Assembly: GCA_041594335.1 (NCBI GenBank)
Contig: JBFHML010000005.1
Span: 4,086 to 68,085 of the forward strand
Reading direction: 5' to 3'
DNA: 64,000 nucleotides
Source: JAGPUQ01 sp041594335
GTDB lineage: Bacteria; Pseudomonadota; Gammaproteobacteria; Pseudomonadales; Porticoccaceae
The translations under genes were made by a program, and so were the position numbers. This document shows, piece after piece, positions 53,799 to 60,961 of the stretch. Within the stretch, counting starts at the first letter, position 1, and the number at the start of each line of letters is the position of its first letter. The notes under the pieces are model-generated. The model was not told the origin of the DNA. It ran no database searches and saw nothing but the letters and a program-made list of their open reading frames with translations.

Positions 53799-54713
53799 AT
53801 GAAAATCATCCTGCTCGGCGCAGCCCGCTCCCAAACCCTCCAGTTCAGCCGCCGTGTGCAGATGGCGCTGCTGGTCGTGGTGTTCGCGCTTCCCTTGGGG
53901 CTGGGCTTGGGGTTGGGCCATGCACTGGCCGGGCTGGGGGCGCCGCCTGCGCCCGTGGGGATGGAGGCATTGAGCCAGCAGCTCGCAGCCGAGCGCGAGC
54001 GCCTCGCCGCTGGCGAGGCCGCAGCCCGGCAACGGCTGCAGGCGATCACCGTCAAACTTGCCGAATTACAAAGCCGGGTGCTGCGTCTGGATGCGTTCGG
54101 TGAACGCATGGCCGAGGTCGCTGGCGTGGATGCCGAGGAATTCGGCTTCGGACGACCGCCCGCCCAGGGTGGCCCCGCGGATTTGCTCGGGCGTACCCAG
54201 GCCCTGGAATTCGACCGGCTGTTCGCCGAGCTCGATGCGCGGCTCGACGAGCGGGAGCAGCAGTTGCGTCTGTTCAGCGAGTTGGCCCGCGACCGCAAGC
54301 TCGAACGGGAGAGCACCCTGACCGGTTATCCGGTTGCCAAGGGCTGGATTTCCTCGCCCTATGGGTACCGGGTCGACCCGTTCAATGGCCGTCGCGCCTG
54401 GCATGGTGGGATCGATTTCGTGGGCCGCGCCGGCAGTCCGGTAGTGGCGGTTGCCGCTGGGGTGGTTACCCGCTCCGGTCGCGACGGGGCCTATGGCAAC
54501 AGCGTCGAGATCGACCACGGCGAGGGATTGGTCACCCGCTATAGCCACAATCGCGAGAATCTCGTCGCTGTCGGCGACTTGGTCAAAAAGGGCCAGCCCA
54601 TCGCGACCATGGGGAGTACCGGTCGCGCTACGGGCCCCCATGTGCATTTCGAAGTGACCCGCGACGGCCGCAGCCTCGATCCGGCGCCTTATATACAGCG
54701 CGCTGCCCGGTGA
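53799..54713 (+). CDS. Membrane-anchored M23 family peptidase
   Basis: 304 residues. An N-terminal membrane segment (MALLVVVFALPLGLGLGLG, about 22-40), a coiled coil (about 55-100, then LFAELDARLDEREQQLRLFSELARD at about 145-169), and a C-terminal LytM/M23 domain with the zinc motifs HGGIDF and HVHFEV. All four expected metal/catalytic positions appear present, so it could be an active endopeptidase cutting peptide cross-links, rather than an EnvC-type activator. A peptidase of this kind between lpxC and secA is a common gammaproteobacterial arrangement. Confidence 0.92.
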   Translation: MKIILLGAARSQTLQFSRRVQMALLVVVFALPLGLGLGLGHALAGLGAPPAPVGMEALSQQLAAERERLAAGEAAARQRLQAITVKLAELQSRVLRLDAFGERMAEVAGVDAEEFGFGRPPAQGGPADLLGRTQALEFDRLFAELDARLDEREQQLRLFSELARDRKLERESTLTGYPVAKGWISSPYGYRVDPFNGRRAWHGGIDFVGRAGSPVVAVAAGVVTRSGRDGAYGNSVEIDHGEGLVTRYSHNRENLVAVGDLVKKGQPIATMGSTGRATGPHVHFEVTRDGRSLDPAPYIQRAAR

Positions 54714-54741
54714 AATACCATACTGCCCCTTTCGCGAGGGC

Positions 54742-57549
54742 GTGACACAGCTTACGCCGAGTTGGGATCCGCTTTTGGCAGCGATACTTAGAAAACTGTT
54801 TGGTACTCAGAACGAGCGCACCTTGCGCGCGCTGCGCAAGACGGTGCGCGCGATCAACGACGCCGGTAGCGCGCTAGAGGGGCTGGATGACGCCGCGCTG
54901 CGCGCCAAGACCGAGGCGTTCCGCGACCGGCTGGCCGGCGGCGCGAGCCTGGATCAGCTGTTGCCGGAAGCCTTTGCCGTGGTGCGTGAGGCCGCGGCAC
55001 GAAAACTGGGACTGCGTCATTTCGACGTCCAGCTGGTCGGCGGCATCGTCCTGCACCAGGGGAAGATCGCCGAGATGCGGACCGGGGAGGGCAAAACCCT
55101 GGTCGCCACCCTGCCGGCCTACCTCAATGCGTTGACCGGCGACGGCGTTCACGTGGTGACCGTCAACGATTATCTCGCCCGCCGCGATGCGACCTGGATG
55201 GGGCCGATCTACCAGGCGCTCGGGCTGACCGTCGGCGTGATCCAGTCATTTGCCGGCGCGGGCGCCGCAAATTCCTTCCGTCTCGAAGAAAACGGCGAAC
55301 TGGCACCGGTAAGCCGCAGCGAAGCCTATGCTGCAGACATCCTCTACGGGACCAACAACGAATTTGGTTTCGACTACCTGCGCGACAACATGGCGCTGCG
55401 CCTGGAGGACAAAAGCCAGCGTGGCCAGGCCTATGCGATCGTGGATGAAGTGGACTCCATTCTCATCGACGAGGCGCGCACACCGCTCATTATCTCCGGC
55501 GCCGCCCGCGACAGCTCCGCGCTCTACAAGCGCATCGATCAATTGGTGCAATTGCTCTCGCCGGAGACCGAAGGTGCCGCCGGCGATTTCGTTCCGGACG
55601 AAAAGACGCGGCAGGTGGAACTCACCGAAACCGGCCACGAGAAGATCGAACAGCTGCTCGCCGGCGAAGAGTTATTGGGCCCCGAGGACAGCCTCTACCA
55701 GGCGGCCAATCTCGGGCTTTTGCACCATGTCCACAATGCGTTGCGCGCCCGCAACCTGTTCCATCGCGATGTCGAGTACATCGTGCGCGATGGCCAGGTC
55801 GTACTGATCGACGAGCATACCGGGCGCACCATGCCCGGCCGACGCCTGTCGGAAGGGCTACACCAGGCGATCGAGGCCAAGGAGGGAGTGGCGATCCAAA
55901 GCGAGAGCCAAACGCTCGCCTCCACCACGTTCCAGAACTATTTCCGGCTCTACGAAAAGCTCTCCGGCATGACCGGTACCGCCGACACCGAGGCCTTCGA
56001 GTTCCAGCAGATTTACGGCCTCCAGGTCGTGGTGATTCCGCCCAACAAGCCCATCGTGCGCCAGGATCTCAACGATCTCATCTATCTGACGCAGCAAGAA
56101 AAATACGACGCTGTGGTGGAGGACATCATCTCCTGCCGCGAGCAGGGCGCACCCGTGCTGGTGGGTACCGCCTCGATCGAGAACTCGGAGCGACTGTCCG
56201 CCGAGCTGCAAGCGCGCGGTATCGAGCACCAGGTGCTCAACGCCAAGTTCCACGAAAAAGAAGCACAGATCATCGCCCAGGCCGGGCGTCCCGGGGCGGT
56301 GACCATTGCCACCAACATGGCGGGTCGCGGCACGGATATCGTCCTCGGCGGCAATCTGGATGCAGAGCTGGCGGCGCTGGAGTCGCCCGACGAGGCCGAA
56401 ATCGCCCGCATCAAGGCCGATTGGCGGCAGCGGCACGAACAGGTCTTGGCCGCCGGTGGGCTGCATATCCTGGGTACTGAGCGCCACGAGTCCCGGCGCA
56501 TCGACAACCAGCTGCGCGGCCGCGCGGGGCGCCAGGGCGATCCCGGTGTCTCCCGATTCTACCTGTCCATGGAGGACAGCCTGATGCGGCTGTTCATCTC
56601 CGATCGGGTGAAGTCCATGATGGGCGCCCTGGGTATGGAGCAGGGCGAGGCGATCGAGCACCGCATGGTCACCAACGCGGTGGAAAAGGCGCAGCGCAAG
56701 GTCGAGGGCCGCAACTTCGACATCCGCAAGCAGTTGCTGGAATATGACGACGTCGCCAATGACCAGCGTCAGGTCATCTATCAGCAGCGCGACGAGCTGC
56801 TCGCCGCCGAGCAGATCTCCGACATCATCGACAATCTGCGTCGCGATGTGGTCGGAGAAATCATCGACCGCTTTATCCCGCCCCAGAGTCTCGCCGAGCA
56901 ATGGGATGTCCAGGGCCTCGAAGAAGAGTTGCACCGCGAGCTCAACCTGGAGCTGGCGGTGCAGCGCTGGCTCGACGAGGACGACCATCTGCACGAAGAA
57001 GGCCTGCGCGCCCGGATCCACCAGGCGGCCGATGACGGCTATGCGGCGCGGGTGGCGGAGATCGGCCCCGATATGCACCTGATCGAGAAGCAGGTCATGT
57101 TGCAGGTGCTCGACAATCACTGGAAGGAGCATCTCGCGGCCATGGACCACCTGCGCCAGGGTATCGGTCTGCGCGCCTATGCGCAGAAGAACCCCAAGCA
57201 GGAATATAAGCGCGAAGCCTTCGCGATGTTTCAGGATCTCTTGTCCAACATCAAGCACGACGCGGTGCGTTTTCTAGCCCGCCTTGAAGTCCGTCGCCAA
57301 GACGAAGTGGAGGCGTTGGAGCGCCGCCGTCGCGAGGAGGAAGCGCAGCGCCAGCTCGCCTTTCAGCACCGCGAAGCCTCGGCGCTTGCCGAAGCGGCGC
57401 CCGCCGAAGCGGCAAGCGCCGCAGCTGGTGGTGGTCGGACCGCGGCCTCGGCGGCGCCCTTTACCCGCGACGCGCCCAAAGTGGGCCGCAATGCGCCTTG
57501 CCCGTGCGGCTCCGGCAAAAAGTACAAGCAATGCCACGGCCGGCTTTGA
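54742..57549 (+). CDS. secA: Preprotein translocase ATPase SecA
   Basis: 935 residues from a GTG at 54742 (E. coli 901). Motor motifs: EMRTGEGKTLVATLPAYL (Walker A), YGTNNEFGFDYLRDNM, VDEVDSILIDEARTPLIISG (Walker B), TNMAGRGTDIVLGG and GRAGRQGDPG. An alanine-rich linker and the zinc-binding CPCGSGKKYKQCHG (binds SecB) end the protein. The N-terminus has about nine more residues than E. coli before LLAAILRKLFGTQNERTLR. It drives export through SecYEG. Confidence 0.97.
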   Translation: MTQLTPSWDPLLAAILRKLFGTQNERTLRALRKTVRAINDAGSALEGLDDAALRAKTEAFRDRLAGGASLDQLLPEAFAVVREAAARKLGLRHFDVQLVGGIVLHQGKIAEMRTGEGKTLVATLPAYLNALTGDGVHVVTVNDYLARRDATWMGPIYQALGLTVGVIQSFAGAGAANSFRLEENGELAPVSRSEAYAADILYGTNNEFGFDYLRDNMALRLEDKSQRGQAYAIVDEVDSILIDEARTPLIISGAARDSSALYKRIDQLVQLLSPETEGAAGDFVPDEKTRQVELTETGHEKIEQLLAGEELLGPEDSLYQAANLGLLHHVHNALRARNLFHRDVEYIVRDGQVVLIDEHTGRTMPGRRLSEGLHQAIEAKEGVAIQSESQTLASTTFQNYFRLYEKLSGMTGTADTEAFEFQQIYGLQVVVIPPNKPIVRQDLNDLIYLTQQEKYDAVVEDIISCREQGAPVLVGTASIENSERLSAELQARGIEHQVLNAKFHEKEAQIIAQAGRPGAVTIATNMAGRGTDIVLGGNLDAELAALESPDEAEIARIKADWRQRHEQVLAAGGLHILGTERHESRRIDNQLRGRAGRQGDPGVSRFYLSMEDSLMRLFISDRVKSMMGALGMEQGEAIEHRMVTNAVEKAQRKVEGRNFDIRKQLLEYDDVANDQRQVIYQQRDELLAAEQISDIIDNLRRDVVGEIIDRFIPPQSLAEQWDVQGLEEELHRELNLELAVQRWLDEDDHLHEEGLRARIHQAADDGYAARVAEIGPDMHLIEKQVMLQVLDNHWKEHLAAMDHLRQGIGLRAYAQKNPKQEYKREAFAMFQDLLSNIKHDAVRFLARLEVRRQDEVEALERRRREEEAQRQLAFQHREASALAEAAPAEAASAAAGGGRTAASAAPFTRDAPKVGRNAPCPCGSGKKYKQCHGRL

Positions 57550-57576
57550 TCGGCCGCAGCGCGGTGCGGCTCGCTC

Positions 57577-58785
57577 GTGGCCGTGGGTGACGGCCGGCTA
57601 CCGCCGCTGGCGGCGGTAGCCGGGGTGCGCCTGGGTACCGCCAGTGCTGGCGTGCGCAAGCCCGGGCGGCGCGACTTGGTGGTGATCGAGCTGGCGCCGG
57701 GCGCCAGCAGTGCCGGCCTGTTTACCCGCAATGCCTTTTGTGCCGCTCCGGTGCAGATCGCCCGCGACCATCTGCGCCGCGCGGCACCGCGGTTTTGGGT
57801 GATTAACACCGGCAATGCCAATGCCGGCACCGGCCAGCCGGGCCTGGAGGCCGCGCAAGCGGTCTGCGCCGCGCTGGCGCGGGAGGCCGGGGTCGAGTCC
57901 GAACGGGTTTTGCCCTTTTCCACCGGCGTCATCGGCGAGCCGCTGCCTGCTGAACGGATCGTCGCCGCGCTGCCGAGCGCCCTCGCGGCGCTGGCCGCCG
58001 ATGGCTGGCCGCTCGCTGCGGAAGGGATTTTGACGACGGATACGCGGCCCAAGGGCGCGAGCCGTTCGGTTCGCATCGCCGGTCGTGACCTGACCGTTAC
58101 CGGCATTGCCAAGGGCGCGGGCATGATCCGACCGGATATGGCGACCATGCTCGCCTTTGTCGCCACCGATGCCCAGGTTGCGGAGCCGGTGCTGCAGGGG
58201 CTGCTCAAAGACGCCGCGGCGCGCTCGTTCAACCGCATTACCATCGATGGCGATACCTCCACCAATGACGCGCTCATGTTGGCCGCCACCGGGGCCGTGG
58301 ATGTGACGCTGGATGCTGAAGGGCTGGCCGCGCTGGGCGAAGCCATCACTGGAGTGTGTGTGGAATTGGCGCAAGCCATCGTGCGTGACGGCGAGGGCGC
58401 CACCAAGTTCGTGACTGTGTGCGTCGAAGGTGGCGCCAATCCCGGCGAATGCCTGGCGGTGGCCTATGCCGTGGCGGAATCTCCGCTGGTCAAGACCGCG
58501 CTCTTCGCCAGTGATCCCAACTGGGGGCGAATTCTCGCCGCGGTTGGCCGCGCGGGGGTAACGGGGCTCGATGTCGCGCGCGTCAGCCTCTGGCTCGATG
58601 AAGTGTTGATTGCGGAAGGGGGTGCCCGTGCTCCCGGCTATACCGAAGCCGACGGTCAGCGGGTGATGGACCGTGAGGACATCACCATCCGTCTGCACCT
58701 GGGCCGGGGCGGGCACACGGAGACACTCTGGACCACCGACCTTTCTCACGAGTACGTGCGGATCAATGCCGAGTACCGGAGCTGA
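57577..58785 (+). CDS. argJ: Glutamate N-acetyltransferase / ornithine acetyltransferase
   Basis: 402 residues from a GTG at 57577. ArgJ moves acetyl from acetylornithine to glutamate (cyclic arginine pathway); bifunctional forms also use acetyl-CoA. The precursor self-cleaves before Thr190 in MIRPDMATMLAF; TGNANAGTG and GDTSTNDALML are conserved. The window also has argA and argE, the linear-route enzymes. mutT starts 20 bases before its stop. Confidence 0.96.
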   Translation: MAVGDGRLPPLAAVAGVRLGTASAGVRKPGRRDLVVIELAPGASSAGLFTRNAFCAAPVQIARDHLRRAAPRFWVINTGNANAGTGQPGLEAAQAVCAALAREAGVESERVLPFSTGVIGEPLPAERIVAALPSALAALAADGWPLAAEGILTTDTRPKGASRSVRIAGRDLTVTGIAKGAGMIRPDMATMLAFVATDAQVAEPVLQGLLKDAAARSFNRITIDGDTSTNDALMLAATGAVDVTLDAEGLAALGEAITGVCVELAQAIVRDGEGATKFVTVCVEGGANPGECLAVAYAVAESPLVKTALFASDPNWGRILAAVGRAGVTGLDVARVSLWLDEVLIAEGGARAPGYTEADGQRVMDREDITIRLHLGRGGHTETLWTTDLSHEYVRINAEYRS

Positions 58786-59194
58786 ACCGGAGTCGGCACC
58801 GCCACTGCGTGTGGTCGCGGGCATCATTCTCGCGCCCGCTGCCGACCGCATCCTGCTGGCCCGCCGTCCGCTGCATAAGCACCTCGGCGGCCTGTGGGAG
58901 TTTCCGGGCGGCAAGCTCGAAGCCGGTGAGGATGCTGCCGCCGGTCTTGTCCGAGAGCTGGCCGAAGAGCTGGCCATCCAGGTGCTCGACTGCGAGCGCT
59001 ATCTCAGCCTCCACCACGATTATGGAGACCGCCGACTCCACCTCGAAGCGTGGTTGGTGCGCGCCTTTGCGGGGGATCCGATCGGTAACGAAGGCCAGGA
59101 GATCGCCTGGGTGGAGCGCCTGTGCCTCGACCACTATCCAATGCCGGTGGCCAACAAGCCCATCGCCGCGGCGTTGCGTGCTGCGGCCCCATAG
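58766..59194 (+). CDS. mutT: 8-oxo-dGTP diphosphatase MutT (Nudix)
   Basis: 142 residues from the ATG at 58766, inside the end of argJ. VVAGIILAPAADRILLARRP then WEFPGGKLEAGEDAAAGLVRELAEEL, an intact Nudix box (G-x5-E-x7-REL-x-EE). Hydrolyses 8-oxo-dGTP to stop A:T to C:G mutation. E. coli MutT has 129 residues. The secA-mutT-yacG-coaE neighbourhood supports true MutT. The longer open frame upstream is antisense-like noise over argJ. Confidence 0.92.
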   Translation: MPSTGAEPESAPPLRVVAGIILAPAADRILLARRPLHKHLGGLWEFPGGKLEAGEDAAAGLVRELAEELAIQVLDCERYLSLHHDYGDRRLHLEAWLVRAFAGDPIGNEGQEIAWVERLCLDHYPMPVANKPIAAALRAAAP

Positions 59195-59221
59195 ACCCCC
59201 TAAGCGCCGCTAAGGGCTCGA

Positions 59222-59422
59222 TCAATACCCCTCCGGGTCGGCCTCTGGATCCGCGTCGTCCAGGGCCGGTTCGCCGGGAATCCGATGTCGCTCGCCCGCC
59301 CAGTCGCCGAAGTCGATCTGTCGGCAACGGACCGAGCAGAACGGCCGCTCGGGGAATTCGGGGCCCCAGGCCACCGGCTTGGTGCAGGTGGGGCAGCGCA
59401 CCACCAGGGTGGCACCGCTCAT
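59222..59422 (-). CDS. yacG: DNA gyrase inhibitor YacG (zinc-binding)
   Basis: 66 residues from the ATG at 59420-59422 (E. coli 65). Four zinc cysteines in CPTC and CSVRCRQIDFGDW with the WAGERHRIPGEP segment. YacG binds GyrB and inhibits gyrase. Starts in ATGA overlap with the coaE stop; the zapD gene found between them in E. coli is absent. Confidence 0.94.
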   Translation of the reverse strand: MSGATLVVRCPTCTKPVAWGPEFPERPFCSVRCRQIDFGDWAGERHRIPGEPALDDADPEADPEGY

Positions 59423-60033
59423 GAGTCCGGTTCCGCGCTGCGCGCGGCGAGCTGAAGATAGTGGCGGTGCAGGGCGGCTACCTGATCGTCCAGCGCTTCG
59501 GGAGGGCCGGCGTTGTCGATGCAATCATCGGCCCTGGCGCGGCGCTCCGCGCGGTCCATTTGGGCGGCCATGATGGCTCGGATCTGTTCTGGCGAGTTGC
59601 CATCCCGCGCTGCGGCGCGGGCTTCCTGCACGGCTTCGGGCACATCCACCACCAGGGTGCGCTGGACCATCCGGTGCTGGCTGCCCTCGAACAGCAAGGG
59701 CGATTCCAGGATGGCGTAGGGCCCCGGCGCTTCCGCGAGCTGCGCGCGCAGCCACTCGCCGATGCGCGGGTGGAGTAGCTGTTCGAGCCAGCGCCGCTCC
59801 TGCGGGTCGTCGAACACCCGCTGGCGCAGCGCCGCGCGATCCAGGCGGCCATCGGCCTGGATCACCGCAGGCCCAAAGTGCTCGGCGATGGCCGCCAGCG
59901 CCGGTGTCCCCGGTTCCACTACCGCGCGCGCCGCTTGGTCGGCATCCACCACCCGGATCCCCAGCGCGCGAAATCGCGCGGCGACCGCGCTCTTGCCGCT
60001 GCCGATGCCGCCGGTCAGTCCCACGATGTACAT
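59419..60033 (-). CDS. coaE: Dephospho-CoA kinase
   Basis: 204 residues from the ATG at 60031-60033 (E. coli 206). P-loop VGLTGGIGSGKSAVAARF, DADQAARAVVEPG, HPRIGEWL and ESPLLFEG are family marks. Last step of CoA synthesis; coaX for the first step is at 18430. It is divergent from the pilin gene. A longer frame upstream of 60033 lacks similarity. Confidence 0.96.
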   Translation of the reverse strand: MYIVGLTGGIGSGKSAVAARFRALGIRVVDADQAARAVVEPGTPALAAIAEHFGPAVIQADGRLDRAALRQRVFDDPQERRWLEQLLHPRIGEWLRAQLAEAPGPYAILESPLLFEGSQHRMVQRTLVVDVPEAVQEARAAARDGNSPEQIRAIMAAQMDRAERRARADDCIDNAGPPEALDDQVAALHRHYLQLAARSAEPDS

Positions 60034-60217
60034 CAAGGTTTGCTCCCCGCTGCCAGGGCCGCCAGTGTAGGCGCTGGGCGCCCGCCCGGCCACCCGACCA
60101 GGGCGGATGCCGGCAGAGCGCAATGACCGACAAATAGTGTCACCTCGGGCGGGTTCCGGTCAGGAGAACGGGTTCACAAGTTTTTCTATCCTTTTGACTA
60201 TATTGAAAAAACGTTTC

Positions 60218-60232
60218 TGGCACTATGTTTGC
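60218..60232 (+). promoter_or_regulatory. Sigma-54 (RpoN) promoter of the pilin gene
   Basis: TGGCAC (60218-60223), TATGT, TTGC (60229-60232): a perfect -24/-12 element with GG and GC at the right spacing. Start of transcription is expected near 60244, giving a leader of about 75 bases. The A+T-rich run just upstream (60180-60217) would suit activator/IHF bending; TGTC at 60138-60141 resembles a PilR half-site but is weak. Confidence 0.8.
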
Positions 60233-60318
60233 GTGCGGCACTAAGCCCGCACTGCGCGCGCGCGCCCAGCGGCCCACAAGCAAAGCGTTGCTTTTGGATC
60301 CATTGAAGGAGCAGAAAT

Positions 60319-60810
60319 ATGCAACAACACGACAAACAACAGGGTTTTACCCTGATCGAACTGATGATCGTGGTCGCGATCATCGGGATCCTGGCTGCCG
60401 TGGCGCTGCCGCTGTACCAGGACTATGTGGCCCGCTCGCAGGTCTCCGAAGGCGTGGCCCAGGCCGGTGCCATCAAGGTTTCGGTGAGCGAGTTCGCCAT
60501 GACCCAGGGCGAGTGTCCGGCCGATAGTGTCTACAACAACAGCATCGGCGGCCGATACACCGCAACCGCCGAGCATCTGGGCTGCCGGATCGTCATTACC
60601 ATGCGCAGCGGCGCCCCGGTTTCGCAAAAGATCCGTGGCGATGTTTTCGAAATGCTGCCAGCCGATTCGACCGGCGGTGCACTCGGTGCCTATGATTCCG
60701 GTGATGCCATCGACTCGATCGCCAACTGGGTGTGCGTTGGCAGCGGGGATGGTGACGCCGTTGATGCAGATATGCAAGTGAAATACCTACCCTCGGGTTG
60801 CCGCCCCTAA
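60319..60810 (+). CDS. pilA: Type IVa major pilin-like protein
   Basis: 163 residues with AAGGAG before the ATG. A nine-residue leader ends in Gly, then FTLIELMIVVAIIGILAAVALPLYQDYVARSQ in two stretches: the prepilin peptidase site and N-terminal helix with Glu5. Mature length 154. Four cysteines (66, 89, 139, 161 of the precursor) could form two disulfides; 139-161 is the usual C-terminal D-loop. Driven by a sigma-54 promoter and followed by a strong terminator. The pilB, pilC and pilD genes that often lie here are not in the window. A minor pilin is possible but the promoter favours a major one. Confidence 0.92.
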   Translation: MQQHDKQQGFTLIELMIVVAIIGILAAVALPLYQDYVARSQVSEGVAQAGAIKVSVSEFAMTQGECPADSVYNNSIGGRYTATAEHLGCRIVITMRSGAPVSQKIRGDVFEMLPADSTGGALGAYDSGDAIDSIANWVCVGSGDGDAVDADMQVKYLPSGCRP

Positions 60811-60826
60811 GCGCACCTTGGGCACA

Positions 60827-60864
60827 AGGCGGCGAAGGCGGCGGGAGCCGCCCCTTCGCCGCCT
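60827..60864 (+). terminator. Terminator after the pilin gene
   Basis: AGGCGGCGAAGG (60827-60838) and CCTTCGCCGCCT (60853-60864) form a 12-bp stem with a further inner GGCGG/CCGCC stem, followed by a pyrimidine-rich, T-containing tail. Confidence 0.75.
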
Positions 60865-60961
60865 CTCTCCATTCTTATTCTTATTCAGCTACCGAGAACA
60901 ACCAGGGTGCAATTGATGGCATCCTTGGCGGGCTGACATCCCGGCGTGATTGCGAGGAGCC

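Noticed and set aside
55858..57258. 466-codon open frame antisense to secA
   Set aside because: secA has every motor motif in the plus frame; the minus translation is a typical antisense shadow.
57598..58977. 459-codon open frame antisense to argJ/mutT
   Set aside because: Covers two well-supported genes on the other strand; Gly/Arg/His-rich noise.
60194..60229. TTGACT upstream of pilA as a sigma-70 -35 box
   Set aside because: The next -10-like hexamer (TATGTT) is 24 bases away, too far; the sigma-54 element fits better.
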